A stretch of DNA of 64,000 bases, from contig OZ244887.1 in the NCBI GenBank assembly GCA_965221415.1, forward strand, positions 372,001 through 436,000, read 5' to 3'. The notes beneath the pieces are model-generated. The model had not been told where the DNA came from. It saw only the letters and a list, made by a program, of their open reading frames with translations, and made no database searches. Numbering within the stretch: the first letter of the stretch is position 1; each line of letters begins with the position of its first letter. Of this stretch, positions 52,585 to 62,000 are shown in pieces. The position numbers were made by a program, and so were the translations under genes. The DNA is from UBA8337 sp965221415. Lineage in GTDB: Bacteria > Pseudomonadota > Alphaproteobacteria > RS24.

Positions 52585-52964
52585 GCGGCTTCTTCCTCAT
52601 CGTCAAGTAGAGTGATGATGTCGTCATCTTCGATAGTGCCGAAGCTTTCCTGAATACGGATAATCAGCGCATAGCCGACCGCAGTGGTCGATACCCCAAC
52701 GACAATGGCGGTGAGGATAAGTACATGCGGCAGGGGGTTTGAATATATGGTGGTGGGGTCACTGGTTAGAATGGGGGCGGTGGCATCGTCCACTTTGCCC
52801 ATTGAGATGTAGAGCATGAACACTGAGGTTTGAAAAATATTCAGCCCGACCATTTTTTTGACCATATTGCCGCGCGCAATGACCGCGTAAAAGCCAATCA
52901 TCATCAGGGCGATGACGAGGAAATAATTCCATTGTGCAAACAGCGAAGGAAGGAGATTGCTCAT
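52581..52964 (-). CDS. mnhC: Na+/H+ antiporter subunit C (NuoK-like)
   Basis: 127 residues with three membrane segments, NuoK/MrpC family. Recognisable stretches are GFYAVIARGNMVKKMVGLNIFQTSVFMLYI and PLPHVLILTAIVVGVSTTAVGYALIIRI. The C-terminal tail is acidic (EEEAA). It bridges the D subunit to the rest of the complex. Overlaps both neighbours. Confidence 0.92.
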   Translation of the reverse strand: MSNLLPSLFAQWNYFLVIALMMIGFYAVIARGNMVKKMVGLNIFQTSVFMLYISMGKVDDATAPILTSDPTTIYSNPLPHVLILTAIVVGVSTTAVGYALIIRIQESFGTIEDDDIITLLDDEEEAA

Positions 52965-53398
52965 TGGGGCGGCTCTTTCAAATGGCCGCGTCGCCCTGCA
53001 AACGCAAAGAACAGCGCTATCATGACGGCTGCAACGGTCAGGCCAACACCGAACTCAACCAATAAAATGCCCAAATGTTGGCCTGCATGTGGGTCGTTTG
53101 CGAGGGCATCGTAATCCAAATAGTTTTCGCCGAGCAGCATCGAGGTGACCCCCGTCAGGCCATACAGCAAAACGCCCGCGCAGATTCCAATTAAATTATA
53201 ATAGGCAGGCCAGATGTGGCGGCTACGGTCGAGGCCAAAGATAATCGCGTTCAGCACAAAGGCGGCGGCGAAAATCACTCCCGCTTGGAAGCCTCCGCCG
53301 GGGCCGTAATCGCCATGGAACTGCACATATAGCGCAAACAGCATAATCACCGGGATCATGACTTTGGCGACAACGCGGATGACGACATTATCCTGCAT
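52961..53398 (-). CDS. mnhB: Na+/H+ antiporter subunit B (MnhB)
   Basis: 145 residues from the ATG at 53398 inside the end of the upstream gene. Four membrane segments. The MnhB signature FHGDYGPGGGFQAGVIFAAAF is clear. It follows the DUF4040 gene, as in Mrp and Mbh complexes. Confidence 0.93.
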   Translation of the reverse strand: MQDNVVIRVVAKVMIPVIMLFALYVQFHGDYGPGGGFQAGVIFAAAFVLNAIIFGLDRSRHIWPAYYNLIGICAGVLLYGLTGVTSMLLGENYLDYDALANDPHAGQHLGILLVEFGVGLTVAAVMIALFFAFAGRRGHLKEPPQ

Positions 53399-53972
53399 CT
53401 TTGTTGTCCTTCCCGTTTTTCGTTGTGCGTTGGGGACGCGTGTAGCCCGCAAGAACCAACAAGACAGCGATGGCGGCGGTGAAAATCACGACAGTCTCGC
53501 CCAATGTATCGTAGCCGCGATAGCTGGCCAGCACGGCGGTGACAATGTTCGGGATGCCGATATCTTCGGCAGTGCCTTTGATGTATTCGGGGGCGACATG
53601 GGCGTGAATGGGCGCGTTGGTATCGCCGAAATCGGGCAGGTCGGTGACGGCACCGGCGAGCATCAGTCCCGTTGCGATGGCTAAAAAGGCAGGCACGATG
53701 GCAATTTTATGCGGTTTTTCTTCGCGTGGCACGAGCGACAGGGTTGTCAGGGCGAGAATGGTTGAAATACCTGCGCCGACGGCGGCTTCTGTGAAGGCGA
53801 CATCGACGGCATCTAGCACGACAAACAAGGCAGCCGCCACGAGCGAGAACGCGCCCGATAACATGACCATGGCAAAAAGGCGATGGAGACGCAGTGCCAA
53901 AATGGCGATGAGCGTCAGCAGGGCGATAAGGAAGGCATCGACTAAGAAGCTGGAGATGAAGAAGTCAGCCAT
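53388..53972 (-). CDS. DUF4040 antiporter subunit (MrpA C-terminal/MbhD-like)
   Basis: 194 residues from the ATG at 53972, overlapping the MrpG stop (TGATG). About six membrane segments. The N-terminal half matches DUF4040/MbhD (SLVAAALFVVLDAVDVAFTEAAVGAG, with an acidic pair in the membrane), the C-terminal half MbhE (PNIVTAVLASYRGYDTLGETVVIFTAA). In classical Mrp this unit is the tail of the large MrpA; here it is free-standing, as in membrane-bound hydrogenases. Confidence 0.85.
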   Translation of the reverse strand: MADFFISSFLVDAFLIALLTLIAILALRLHRLFAMVMLSGAFSLVAAALFVVLDAVDVAFTEAAVGAGISTILALTTLSLVPREEKPHKIAIVPAFLAIATGLMLAGAVTDLPDFGDTNAPIHAHVAPEYIKGTAEDIGIPNIVTAVLASYRGYDTLGETVVIFTAAIAVLLVLAGYTRPQRTTKNGKDNKDAG

Positions 53973-54304
53973 CACATATCGCCTTTCTTCTTGTCGGTGG
54001 GCGCAGGCTCAATGCCTGAGACACGGGCGGCACGGGCGATTGCATGCGTGGCCGTGGGACTGGTCAAAACCAGAATAGAGCCGATAAGAATAAGCCGCAC
54101 GCTCACCGTCCAGTCGGGCGAGAGCATCAGCAGCCCGAACAGAATAAGCCCCGCACCGCCTGTATCGACAATGCCTGCGGCGTGCATGCGTTGATACACA
54201 TCGCCAAGGCGCACAAGGCCGAGCGCGCCCAGCACCACGCCCAGACTACCGATAGCCAGAGCGATAAAGCCGATAATATCTGTGACGTATGCGAGTGTGT
54301 CCAT
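53972..54304 (-). CDS. mnhG: Na+/H+ antiporter subunit G (MnhG)
   Basis: 110 residues, three membrane segments. The MnhG signature GALGLVRLGDVYQRMHAAGIVDTGG is visible. Overlaps MrpF by one base and the DUF4040 gene by one base. Confidence 0.92.
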   Translation of the reverse strand: MDTLAYVTDIIGFIALAIGSLGVVLGALGLVRLGDVYQRMHAAGIVDTGGAGLILFGLLMLSPDWTVSVRLILIGSILVLTSPTATHAIARAARVSGIEPAPTDKKKGDM

Positions 54305-54612
54305 TAGTTCTTTTCCTCTTCGTGGGGCGCGTCGCTCAATTCGTGGGGCGTGTCGCCCAGTGTGCCGAAGCGGAAGAATTTCAACACCGCGATAGTGCCG
54401 ATGAAGTTGATAATCGCGTATAGCAGGGCAATATCAAGAAATGCGGGGCGGCCATCGAAGAATCCGTAAACGGCGATGGCCAGAACGGTCAATGTGCCGA
54501 TGGTGTTGAGAGCTAAGACGCGGTCAAAGGCGGTTGGGCCTAAAGTCGCGCGCAAAATAGCCAATGCGAGTCCAATGCCCAAGGCCATAAGGGTGATGGG
54601 AAGCATACTCAT
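54304..54612 (-). CDS. mnhF: Na+/H+ antiporter subunit F (MnhF)
   Basis: 102 residues, three membrane segments. The MnhF motif ATLGPTAFDRVLALNTIGT and the PAFLDIALLYAIINFIGTIAVLKF helix are clear. A hydrophilic acidic tail follows. Overlaps MrpE by four bases. Confidence 0.92.
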   Translation of the reverse strand: MSMLPITLMALGIGLALAILRATLGPTAFDRVLALNTIGTLTVLAIAVYGFFDGRPAFLDIALLYAIINFIGTIAVLKFFRFGTLGDTPHELSDAPHEEEKN

Positions 54613-55091
54613 CGGGTGTTGCCTTCTAAGGCGCTGACGCGGGTGTCCATTTCGGGGGATAGCACGCCATCGGAGAATTCGTCTGTCAGGCCGTGTACCA
54701 AAATGACATTATCGCTTTCGTTGACATCGACCGATACGGTGCCGGGCGTTAGCGTGATGAAGTTTGCAAACGTAACGAGACCGGCGGTGGTTTTTTGACT
54801 GGCTTGGACGGACACTATTTTAGGGGCTGCCAGCGATGGGTTTATGATGACTTTGATAACGCCCCAATTTGATTTCAATATTTCCCAGACGAGCCATAAT
54901 ATTATTTTTGGCAGGCGGATGAGAATATTCATTGGCAGGCCTTCGCCGTCGAGCACGCCCATGCGCGCCGCGATAAGCGATGCGCCGAGCGCGCTCAAAA
55001 ATCCGAGGCTGATAAGCAAGCCAGTATAATGGCCAGACAGCAATAGCCAGAGGCCAAATAAGAGGATGGTTGATGTGGCTATAGGGCGCAT
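54609..55091 (-). CDS. mnhE: Na+/H+ antiporter subunit E (MnhE), first gene of the operon
   Basis: 160 residues. Two or three N-terminal membrane segments followed by the cytoplasmic MnhE domain: VIINPSLAAPKIVSVQ, then FANFITLTPGTVSVDVN. It opens a ten-gene operon E-F-G-DUF4040-B-C-D-D-small-D on the minus strand. The whole set should exchange Na+ (or another cation) for H+, or couple to another pump. Confidence 0.92.
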   Translation of the reverse strand: MRPIATSTILLFGLWLLLSGHYTGLLISLGFLSALGASLIAARMGVLDGEGLPMNILIRLPKIILWLVWEILKSNWGVIKVIINPSLAAPKIVSVQASQKTTAGLVTFANFITLTPGTVSVDVNESDNVILVHGLTDEFSDGVLSPEMDTRVSALEGNTR

Positions 55092-55110
55092 TTATGCAAA
55101 CCCCGTCTCC

Positions 55111-56022
55111 CTATTTGCTTGCTGCAGCTTGAATAAGCTCAAACATGCGGCCTGTTTGTTCGCCGCCCTGAAACAGGGCTTTGGCGTTGTCATCAACGGT
55201 TGAGATAGCGTCCCAATTGGCGGCGACATCTTCGGCTGTAGGGTTTTCGCCGAGATACATGCCAGTTGTTTCGACAATGGCGGCCGATGTATATGCCCCT
55301 GCGCCAGCGCAAATGATTTTGCCAGTTGGCGCGTCGTCCGAGCACATGAACACGACAGCGGGTGTGACGCGTTCGGGTGTCAGCATTGATTCCATTTCGG
55401 GTGGCATTAGGTTTTCGGTCATCCGTGTCCACGCGGTAGGGGCGAGTGTGTTGATGTGGATATTGTCTTTTTGGCCTTCCAGTTTGAGCGTGTTCATGAA
55501 GCCCACCACGCCGAGTTTGGCAGCACCATAATTGGCTTGTCCGAAATTGCCATATAGGCCTGATGAGGACGAGGTGACGATGATGCGTCCGTAGCCTTGT
55601 TCTTTCATGATAGGCCAGACGGCTTTGGTTGGCTTCACAGTGCCGAACAAATGTACGTCGACGACGAATGTGAAATCGCCGATTTCCATTTTGGCGAAAC
55701 TTTTATCGCGCAACACGCCAGCATTATTGACCAATATGTCGATGCGTCCGTAGGCGTCGATGGTTTGTTTAATCATATTGTCGACGCCCGCGTCATCGGT
55801 GACGCTTGAGCCATTGGCGATGGCCTCGCCGCCGGCTGCTTTAATTTCGGCGACGACGGCTTCTGCGGCATCAGAACTACCGCCCGAACCATCCATACTG
55901 CCGCCCAAATCATTGACCACGACTTTTGCACCACGGCGGGCGAAATCGAGCGCGTGGCTCTTGCCAAGGCCGCCGCCAGCACCTGTTACAATGACAACTT
56001 TACCCGTAAAATCTAAACTCAT
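55111..56022 (-). CDS. SDR oxidoreductase, MFE-2/17beta-HSD4-like
   Basis: 303 residues from the ATG at 56022, which has a GAGGAGA site. Short-chain dehydrogenase: cofactor loop TGAGGGLGKSHALDFARRGA, NNAGV, catalytic Ser in TSSSSGLYG and YGAAK. The NDLGGSMDGSGG insert is typical of the (3R)-hydroxyacyl-CoA dehydrogenases of MFE-2 type. It probably performs the third step of beta-oxidation of branched or sterol-like acyl-CoAs. It stands alone, downstream of the LLM gene. Confidence 0.88.
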   Translation of the reverse strand: MSLDFTGKVVIVTGAGGGLGKSHALDFARRGAKVVVNDLGGSMDGSGGSSDAAEAVVAEIKAAGGEAIANGSSVTDDAGVDNMIKQTIDAYGRIDILVNNAGVLRDKSFAKMEIGDFTFVVDVHLFGTVKPTKAVWPIMKEQGYGRIIVTSSSSGLYGNFGQANYGAAKLGVVGFMNTLKLEGQKDNIHINTLAPTAWTRMTENLMPPEMESMLTPERVTPAVVFMCSDDAPTGKIICAGAGAYTSAAIVETTGMYLGENPTAEDVAANWDAISTVDDNAKALFQGGEQTGRMFELIQAAASK

Positions 56023-56121
56023 TTTCGTCTCCTCAAGTGGAAAAATATGGAAAAAAACCTGCTCTTTTGTGCAGCAAGGCGCGGCTTGGGTCAAGCCGAT
56101 TGGCTCGTTTTTGTGTGTGTT

Positions 56122-57168
56122 TTATATGGCGGGTGTCAGGCCAGCTGCTTTGCCAAGCAGCTCGTATGAGCGTTTGCGGGCGGCCAAATCAGGAATCAAT
56201 GTGAGGGCGAAAACCTCATCAATCGCGTGCGTGTCGACCATGGCGGAAAGCTCTTGCATGACCTTGTCTGGCGTACCGCTTAGGCTGCGGGCTTCGAGCA
56301 TTACCAGAAGCGGCTCGTCTTGAGCGCTTGCTTTCCAGTCTTGCGCTTCTTGCAGACTGGGGAAGCGTCCGGCTTTGTTTTGCATAAGTTGGCTTGCCCA
56401 AATATTGCGCGGACGTGCGAGATATGCGGCTTCGTCTTGTGTTTCGGCGACCAAAATAGAGGCAGCGAGGGCGACTTTCGGCGCGGCGCATTGGCGCGAT
56501 GGCTTGAAGTTTGCGCGATAGGTTTCGAGCGCTACCTCTAGATTGTCTGGGTTGATGAAATATGCGTATACATAAGGTAGGCCATATTGTGCCGCGTGAT
56601 AGGCGCCATCGCCGCCCGAGCCGAGCATCCATACGGGTATTTTCTCGTCGCCCATTGGCTGTGCATGAAGCCCCTGATAAGGGTGGTCGTCGCCAAATCC
56701 GCCGTCTGTTCCTGTGAGGCCGTTTGCGTCTTCTAAGAATTGCAGCAGCATTTCGATTTGTTGGGGAAACACTTCGGGTGGCCACGCTTTTGGGCCGGGT
56801 TGCAGGGCGGCGGATACGCGTGCATCGCCGCCGGGGGCGCGTCCTAGTCCTAAGTCGATACGGCCGGGGGCGAGGGCGGCGAGCATCCGAAATTGCTCGG
56901 CGACTTTTAACGGGCTGTAATGCGGCAGCATGACCCCGCCTGAGCCAATCGATAGGTTTTGGGTTTTGGCGGCGATATGCCCGATGAGGATTTCTGGTGC
57001 GGCACCTGCGAAAGCTGATGTATTGTGGTGTTCTGCGAGCCAAAACCGTGTATAGCCTAACGTGTCGAGGTGTTGGGCGAGCGCGACTGTTTCCGCAATC
57101 GCTTGGCTGGCGGAGGTGTTGGTGACAATCGCTGATTGATCCAGCGCATTGAGGATAAAACGGGTCAT
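56122..57168 (-). CDS. LLM class flavin-dependent oxidoreductase
   Basis: 348 residues, luciferase-like TIM barrel. Features: FWLAEHHNTSAFAGAAPEILI, GSGGVMLPHYSPLKVAEQFR and LDLGLGRAPGGD, as in the YhbW/MsnO8-type group. It would use FMNH2 or F420-like cofactor; FMN is likely. The substrate is unknown. Same strand as the SDR gene after a 99-base gap. Confidence 0.9.
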   Translation of the reverse strand: MTRFILNALDQSAIVTNTSASQAIAETVALAQHLDTLGYTRFWLAEHHNTSAFAGAAPEILIGHIAAKTQNLSIGSGGVMLPHYSPLKVAEQFRMLAALAPGRIDLGLGRAPGGDARVSAALQPGPKAWPPEVFPQQIEMLLQFLEDANGLTGTDGGFGDDHPYQGLHAQPMGDEKIPVWMLGSGGDGAYHAAQYGLPYVYAYFINPDNLEVALETYRANFKPSRQCAAPKVALAASILVAETQDEAAYLARPRNIWASQLMQNKAGRFPSLQEAQDWKASAQDEPLLVMLEARSLSGTPDKVMQELSAMVDTHAIDEVFALTLIPDLAARKRSYELLGKAAGLTPAI

Positions 57169-57307
57169 GGTTAAGACTTAATCAATATCATTTGTGCTGA
57201 CCAGTTATTTGATGCGCATAAATTGTTATATTTGCCAAGATTCTACTTGCTGCGATGGCATCTGCGGCTAATATCATCGCCAATTACAGAGCTTAAGGAG
57301 AATGATA

Positions 57308-59014
57308 ATGTATAAAGAGCTGACGCAGGCGCGCGCGCAAATGACCGCCCCTGATAGTATGTTTGCGGTGGGTGATATTGAGGTGCGGGGTGAGGTATTA
57401 AAGACGTTCACCAATGCGCCGCCTTCTCTGCGTGAGGTCTGGGCGTTGTCGGCTATGGGGCATGGCGATAAGACATATATTATTTACGAAGATGAGAGCT
57501 GGAGCTATGCAGAAGCCTATGCCGAAACGGCGAGCATTGCCGCGTGGATGGATGCCAATGGCATCAAGCAGGGCGACCGTGTGGCTTTGGCGTTCCGCAA
57601 TTTTCCAGAATGGATATTGTGCTATTGGGCGTTGACCTCAATCGGTGTTGCTGTGGTTGGGGTGAATGCTTGGTGGGTGACGGATGAACTGCAATTTGGG
57701 CTGGAGGATAGTACGCCGAAAGCGTTCATCGGCGATGTCGACCGCCTTAAGCGATTTATGCCTGTGCGCGACCAGTTTCCCGATATGAAAGTGATTGGCG
57801 TGCGTTTGCCTGAGCCGATGGAGGGCGTGATTGATTACGCTGAACTTCGCGACCATGGGGGCGATATGCCCGAGGTGACGATTGATGGCGATGAGGATGC
57901 GTGTATTTTTTACACTTCTGGCACGACGGGGCGGCCTAAGGGCGCGCAGTTGACGCATCGTGGGTGCGTGCTGAATGTGATGAATGTGGCTTTTATGACG
58001 GCGGCGGCGACGATGGCAGAAGCGATTGTTGCTGGCACGGTCGATGAGCTTCCTGAGCCGGGGACAGCCCCGGGGCCGACCATGTTGGTGACGACGCCGA
58101 TGTTTCATGTGACGGCGAATAATTGCGTTGTGCAGCCTTGTACGATGGGCGGCGGCACGGTTATTTTTATGTATAAATGGGATGCTGGCGAGGCGTTGAA
58201 AATCATTGAGAAGCATAAAGTAACCAATTTGAGCGGCGTGCCGGTGATGGCGCGCGAGATTATCAGCCACCCCGATTTTGATAAGCACGACACGTCATCG
58301 CTAGTGTCATTAGGGGGCGGTGGGGCGCAATTGCAGCCCGATTTGGTTGGCAAAATCGATGATGCCTTGGAAAATGGTCAGGCCAGTACGGGCTATGGCA
58401 TGACCGAAACCTGCGGGATAATTACGGCGGTGGTTGGTCAGTTTTTTCTTGATAAGCCCGAAAGCTGCGGGCCGCTTGTGCCGACAATGGTGGGTAAAGT
58501 CATCGATGCGGACGGCAATGAGCTGCCGCAAGGCGAGGTTGGCGAGCTATGCGTCAGGGGCGGCAATGTGATTAAGGGCTACCTCAACCGCGAGGAGGCC
58601 ACGGCGGAAAGCATCCCTGCTGGCTGGCTGCGCACGGGCGACATCGCGCGCATAGATGATGACGGATTTGTGTTTATCGTCGACCGCGCCAAAGACATGG
58701 TGCTGCGGGGCGGCGAGAATATTTATTGCGCGGAAGTCGAAAGCGCTGTTTTCAAACATGACGCGGTTGCTGAATGTACGGCTTTTGGGGTCGAAGATGA
58801 ACGCCTCGGCGAAGAGGTTGGTATCGCGATTGTGGTGGCCGAAGGGGCAAGCGTGACGGCGGATGATATTCGTGACCATTGCTCTAAACTATTGGCAAGT
58901 TTTAAAATTCCGCGCTATATCTGGTTGCGCACCGAAAAATTACCGCGCAATGCAAGCGGTAAGTTTCTCAAGCGCGAATTGCGCGACACGCTGAACCCAG
59001 CCGATGCGAGTTAA
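57308..59014 (+). CDS. Acyl-CoA synthetase (FadD-like)
   Basis: 568 residues from the ATG at 57308, eight bases after AGGAG; ATG at 57302 is too close. ANL ligase with FYTSGTTGRPKGAQLTHRG near residues 202-220, GYGMTETCG, LRGGENIYCAEVE and the terminal PRNASGKFLKREL. It activates a fatty or steroid-like acid. Likely to feed the dehydrogenases encoded upstream. Confidence 0.92.
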   Translation: MYKELTQARAQMTAPDSMFAVGDIEVRGEVLKTFTNAPPSLREVWALSAMGHGDKTYIIYEDESWSYAEAYAETASIAAWMDANGIKQGDRVALAFRNFPEWILCYWALTSIGVAVVGVNAWWVTDELQFGLEDSTPKAFIGDVDRLKRFMPVRDQFPDMKVIGVRLPEPMEGVIDYAELRDHGGDMPEVTIDGDEDACIFYTSGTTGRPKGAQLTHRGCVLNVMNVAFMTAAATMAEAIVAGTVDELPEPGTAPGPTMLVTTPMFHVTANNCVVQPCTMGGGTVIFMYKWDAGEALKIIEKHKVTNLSGVPVMAREIISHPDFDKHDTSSLVSLGGGGAQLQPDLVGKIDDALENGQASTGYGMTETCGIITAVVGQFFLDKPESCGPLVPTMVGKVIDADGNELPQGEVGELCVRGGNVIKGYLNREEATAESIPAGWLRTGDIARIDDDGFVFIVDRAKDMVLRGGENIYCAEVESAVFKHDAVAECTAFGVEDERLGEEVGIAIVVAEGASVTADDIRDHCSKLLASFKIPRYIWLRTEKLPRNASGKFLKRELRDTLNPADAS

Positions 59015-59046
59015 ACAGCCCTTAGCGGCAAAGATAGAGGTGAAGC

Positions 59047-62000
59047 GTGTCTTTTAGAATCCGCTTATTGGCGATAATTTTAACTTTACCATTCGCGCCG
59101 GCTTTTGCGTTTGATGTGACGGGTGACGCGGGTGATGCGGATGCGGCGGCCTCGGTGCAAACCTCGACGTCGCCCGCCGATGTCGGCAACATTATCATTG
59201 AGGGTACGCCGACATCTGACGATGCGGCACTGCATGTGGATAGCGATGAAGATATCAATGTGCGTGGCGCGATTATCATCCGCGACCGCGATGAAAATGG
59301 CGACCCATCAATGACACCGCTGACCGATGCCATTGGCGTTAAAGTTGACACTGCTTTGGGGGCTAGCAGTCCCGTACGCTTGCACGGGGGCGGGTCGATT
59401 TTTATTGATGAGGTGCAGGGGCGTAATGTTGACGCAGATAGCGACAGTATTCTCGAAGGCTCACACGCCCTCGATGGCGCTAATCAGCGCATTGGCCTAT
59501 GGGTTGATGCGACGATTATGGACGCGCTTATCGGCGAGGTCGATTCAGAGATTAGGGTCGAAGGCAATGGCGACGCAAGCAACATTGTGGCGGGCATTCT
59601 CATCGGTGCGCGGCTTGATGATGACCTTGATTTATCGACGGATATTTCAATCTTCGGTGATAATGCTTTTGGCGTTGATATCAATGCGGCTATTGGCGGC
59701 AATTATCGCCAACGCGGCAATATTATTGATGTGCGCGGCGAAAACAGCGTCGGCATAGATGTCGGCGGCGAGATTTCTGGTTCATTACAGATTGAAGGGC
59801 TGGTCAACGCAACGGGTTACTCGACTTATTCTATATTAGTGCCGCACGGCACAGATGAAAGCGCGCTCACACCCGCAATTAATAATGCTGAACGTCGGCG
59901 CGGTGGCTCGGCGGTCAATATCCGCCAGAACGTTGAGCGTGGGGTGATTATCAATGGGGCGGTCAACACGGTGCTGACAAGTGATGAGCGCGATGAGTTG
60001 ATTGATATCTCTGAAGCGCGCACCGATGCTGATGGCAATTTGGTCGATGTGACGGGGATGAAAGACGAGCCATATCATTATGATGCGAACCGCGCTGCGG
60101 GTCGCATCACCAGTCATGGCGAGGCAGACGGTGAAGCCGCACTGAAAATTACGGGCGATTTGGGAACGAGTGGGGGCAGCACGCGAGAAACCTTTTTGGA
60201 TACCACCAATGATGATGCCGATGCCGCCGATGCGCTTGACCTTTATGATAGCACGCAAGAGTTTTCATATACGCATGGGCTGATAAATCGCGGCACGATT
60301 TTGGCCGATGGGCTTTATGATGGGTTTAAGGCGAATGCGTTGTTTGCTGATGGGGCGACCATCCATGGCGGCATTTACACAAGCGGGAGCATCTCGGCGC
60401 AGGCGCAAAATGCCGATGCGACGGCAGTCCATTTAGAGGACGTGACACTTTCTGATGGCCTGCGTAGCGATGATATTGTTTTCCTCAATGAGGGGATGAT
60501 TTCGGCGATAGTGTCGACGCATACGGGGGCGGATGCGAGCAAGACAGCAAGCTCAGACTCGGCGATTGCTGTTCGGGTCGCCAACCCTTTTACGGCGACT
60601 GGCACGCCCAATTTTGTCAATCGGGGCATGGTCTCGGCGACATCGGCTTTCACAACAGCAGCCACCAGCGATATGGCGGCGCAAACCATGGTGGGCGATA
60701 ATGCGATAGCCTTTGATTTTTCCGCTTTGACGTCGAACCATAATTTGACTCAGGAAATGCGCAGAGACGATTCACAGGTTATTGGCAGGGATGAGTTTCT
60801 GGCAGGTGGCGACTTGGATATTGATAGAAGCGGCGATATTGGCGAGGACACTAACGGCAATAGAATTAATATCGCCGATGGCAGAATCGACACGCGCGAT
60901 GTCGCCGCCCCGAGCATTGTTGGCGATGTGCGGTTTGGGGCAGGCGCGCAAACTTTCACGATGATGGCAGGCACGATGGCGGGCGATATCAGCTTTGGCG
61001 ATGGTGCTGATGTTTTCTTGCTTGGCAATTCGATGCAAGACGATGCCAATGATGTGGATGATGCGAGTGATGATTACACCGCACCCACCACCGTCTTTTT
61101 GGGCGCGATAACCAATAGTTCTGGCAACCTCATCATCAGGGCGGGGGGTCAAGATGCGGCTGTCGCGGATGAGAAAACGCGGCTGCACTTTTTCGGTCAA
61201 GAGGAGTTCTTTGTCCAAGAGACGTACACGGGATTGGCGGTTGCGGAACTAACACTTTCTGAACAAGCTGATTTACGCTTTACGATTGACCCTAACGCCC
61301 CAGGATTTGTACCAGAGACGGACGCCATTTTGAATGTGACGAATTTTACAATAATGCCTCTGGAAGATGAGGTGACGATATCACCTTTTGTCAGCACGTT
61401 GATTGAGCGAGACAGTGTAAGGCTTAGGCTGTTGGAAAGCAGTGCAGACCTTAGCGGCCATGCGTCGACTATTGGCGCGCGCCTGAGCGATACGGGGCGA
61501 CCATTTGTTTATAATGTGGAATTGGGCATTGATGAGACGACAGGCATGAACGATGCGATTGCGGCTGATTTTCGTCTTAAAACGGGTGCTGAGCTTGGTC
61601 TGAACCCGACTGAAACCGCCGCTTTGTCGGCGGTGTTTAGTCAGTTCCGTGCCAATGCGAATCTTGAGACGGCGATTACCAATATTACGGATGGCGCTGA
61701 TTTCCGCGCTTATTATGGTCAGCTCTTGCCGCATTATGGCGATGGCACGATGAAGCAGCTGGCGAGTTTGGCGGATGCGACGACGGGGGCGGTGGCGCAG
61801 CATTTGCAAATCTCTGCTGCGGGTGGTCGCAGCGATGGCGATAGTTGGGTGCAGCAATTTGGTGATTATCGCAAGCAAGACAGCACTGACAATAATGATA
61901 CGGTGAGTGGGACGAGTTATGGTTTGGCGTTGGGCTATGACGCGCCGGTGGGCTTTCTTGATGCGTTGGGACTTTATACGCAAATGAATTTCACGTCGGT

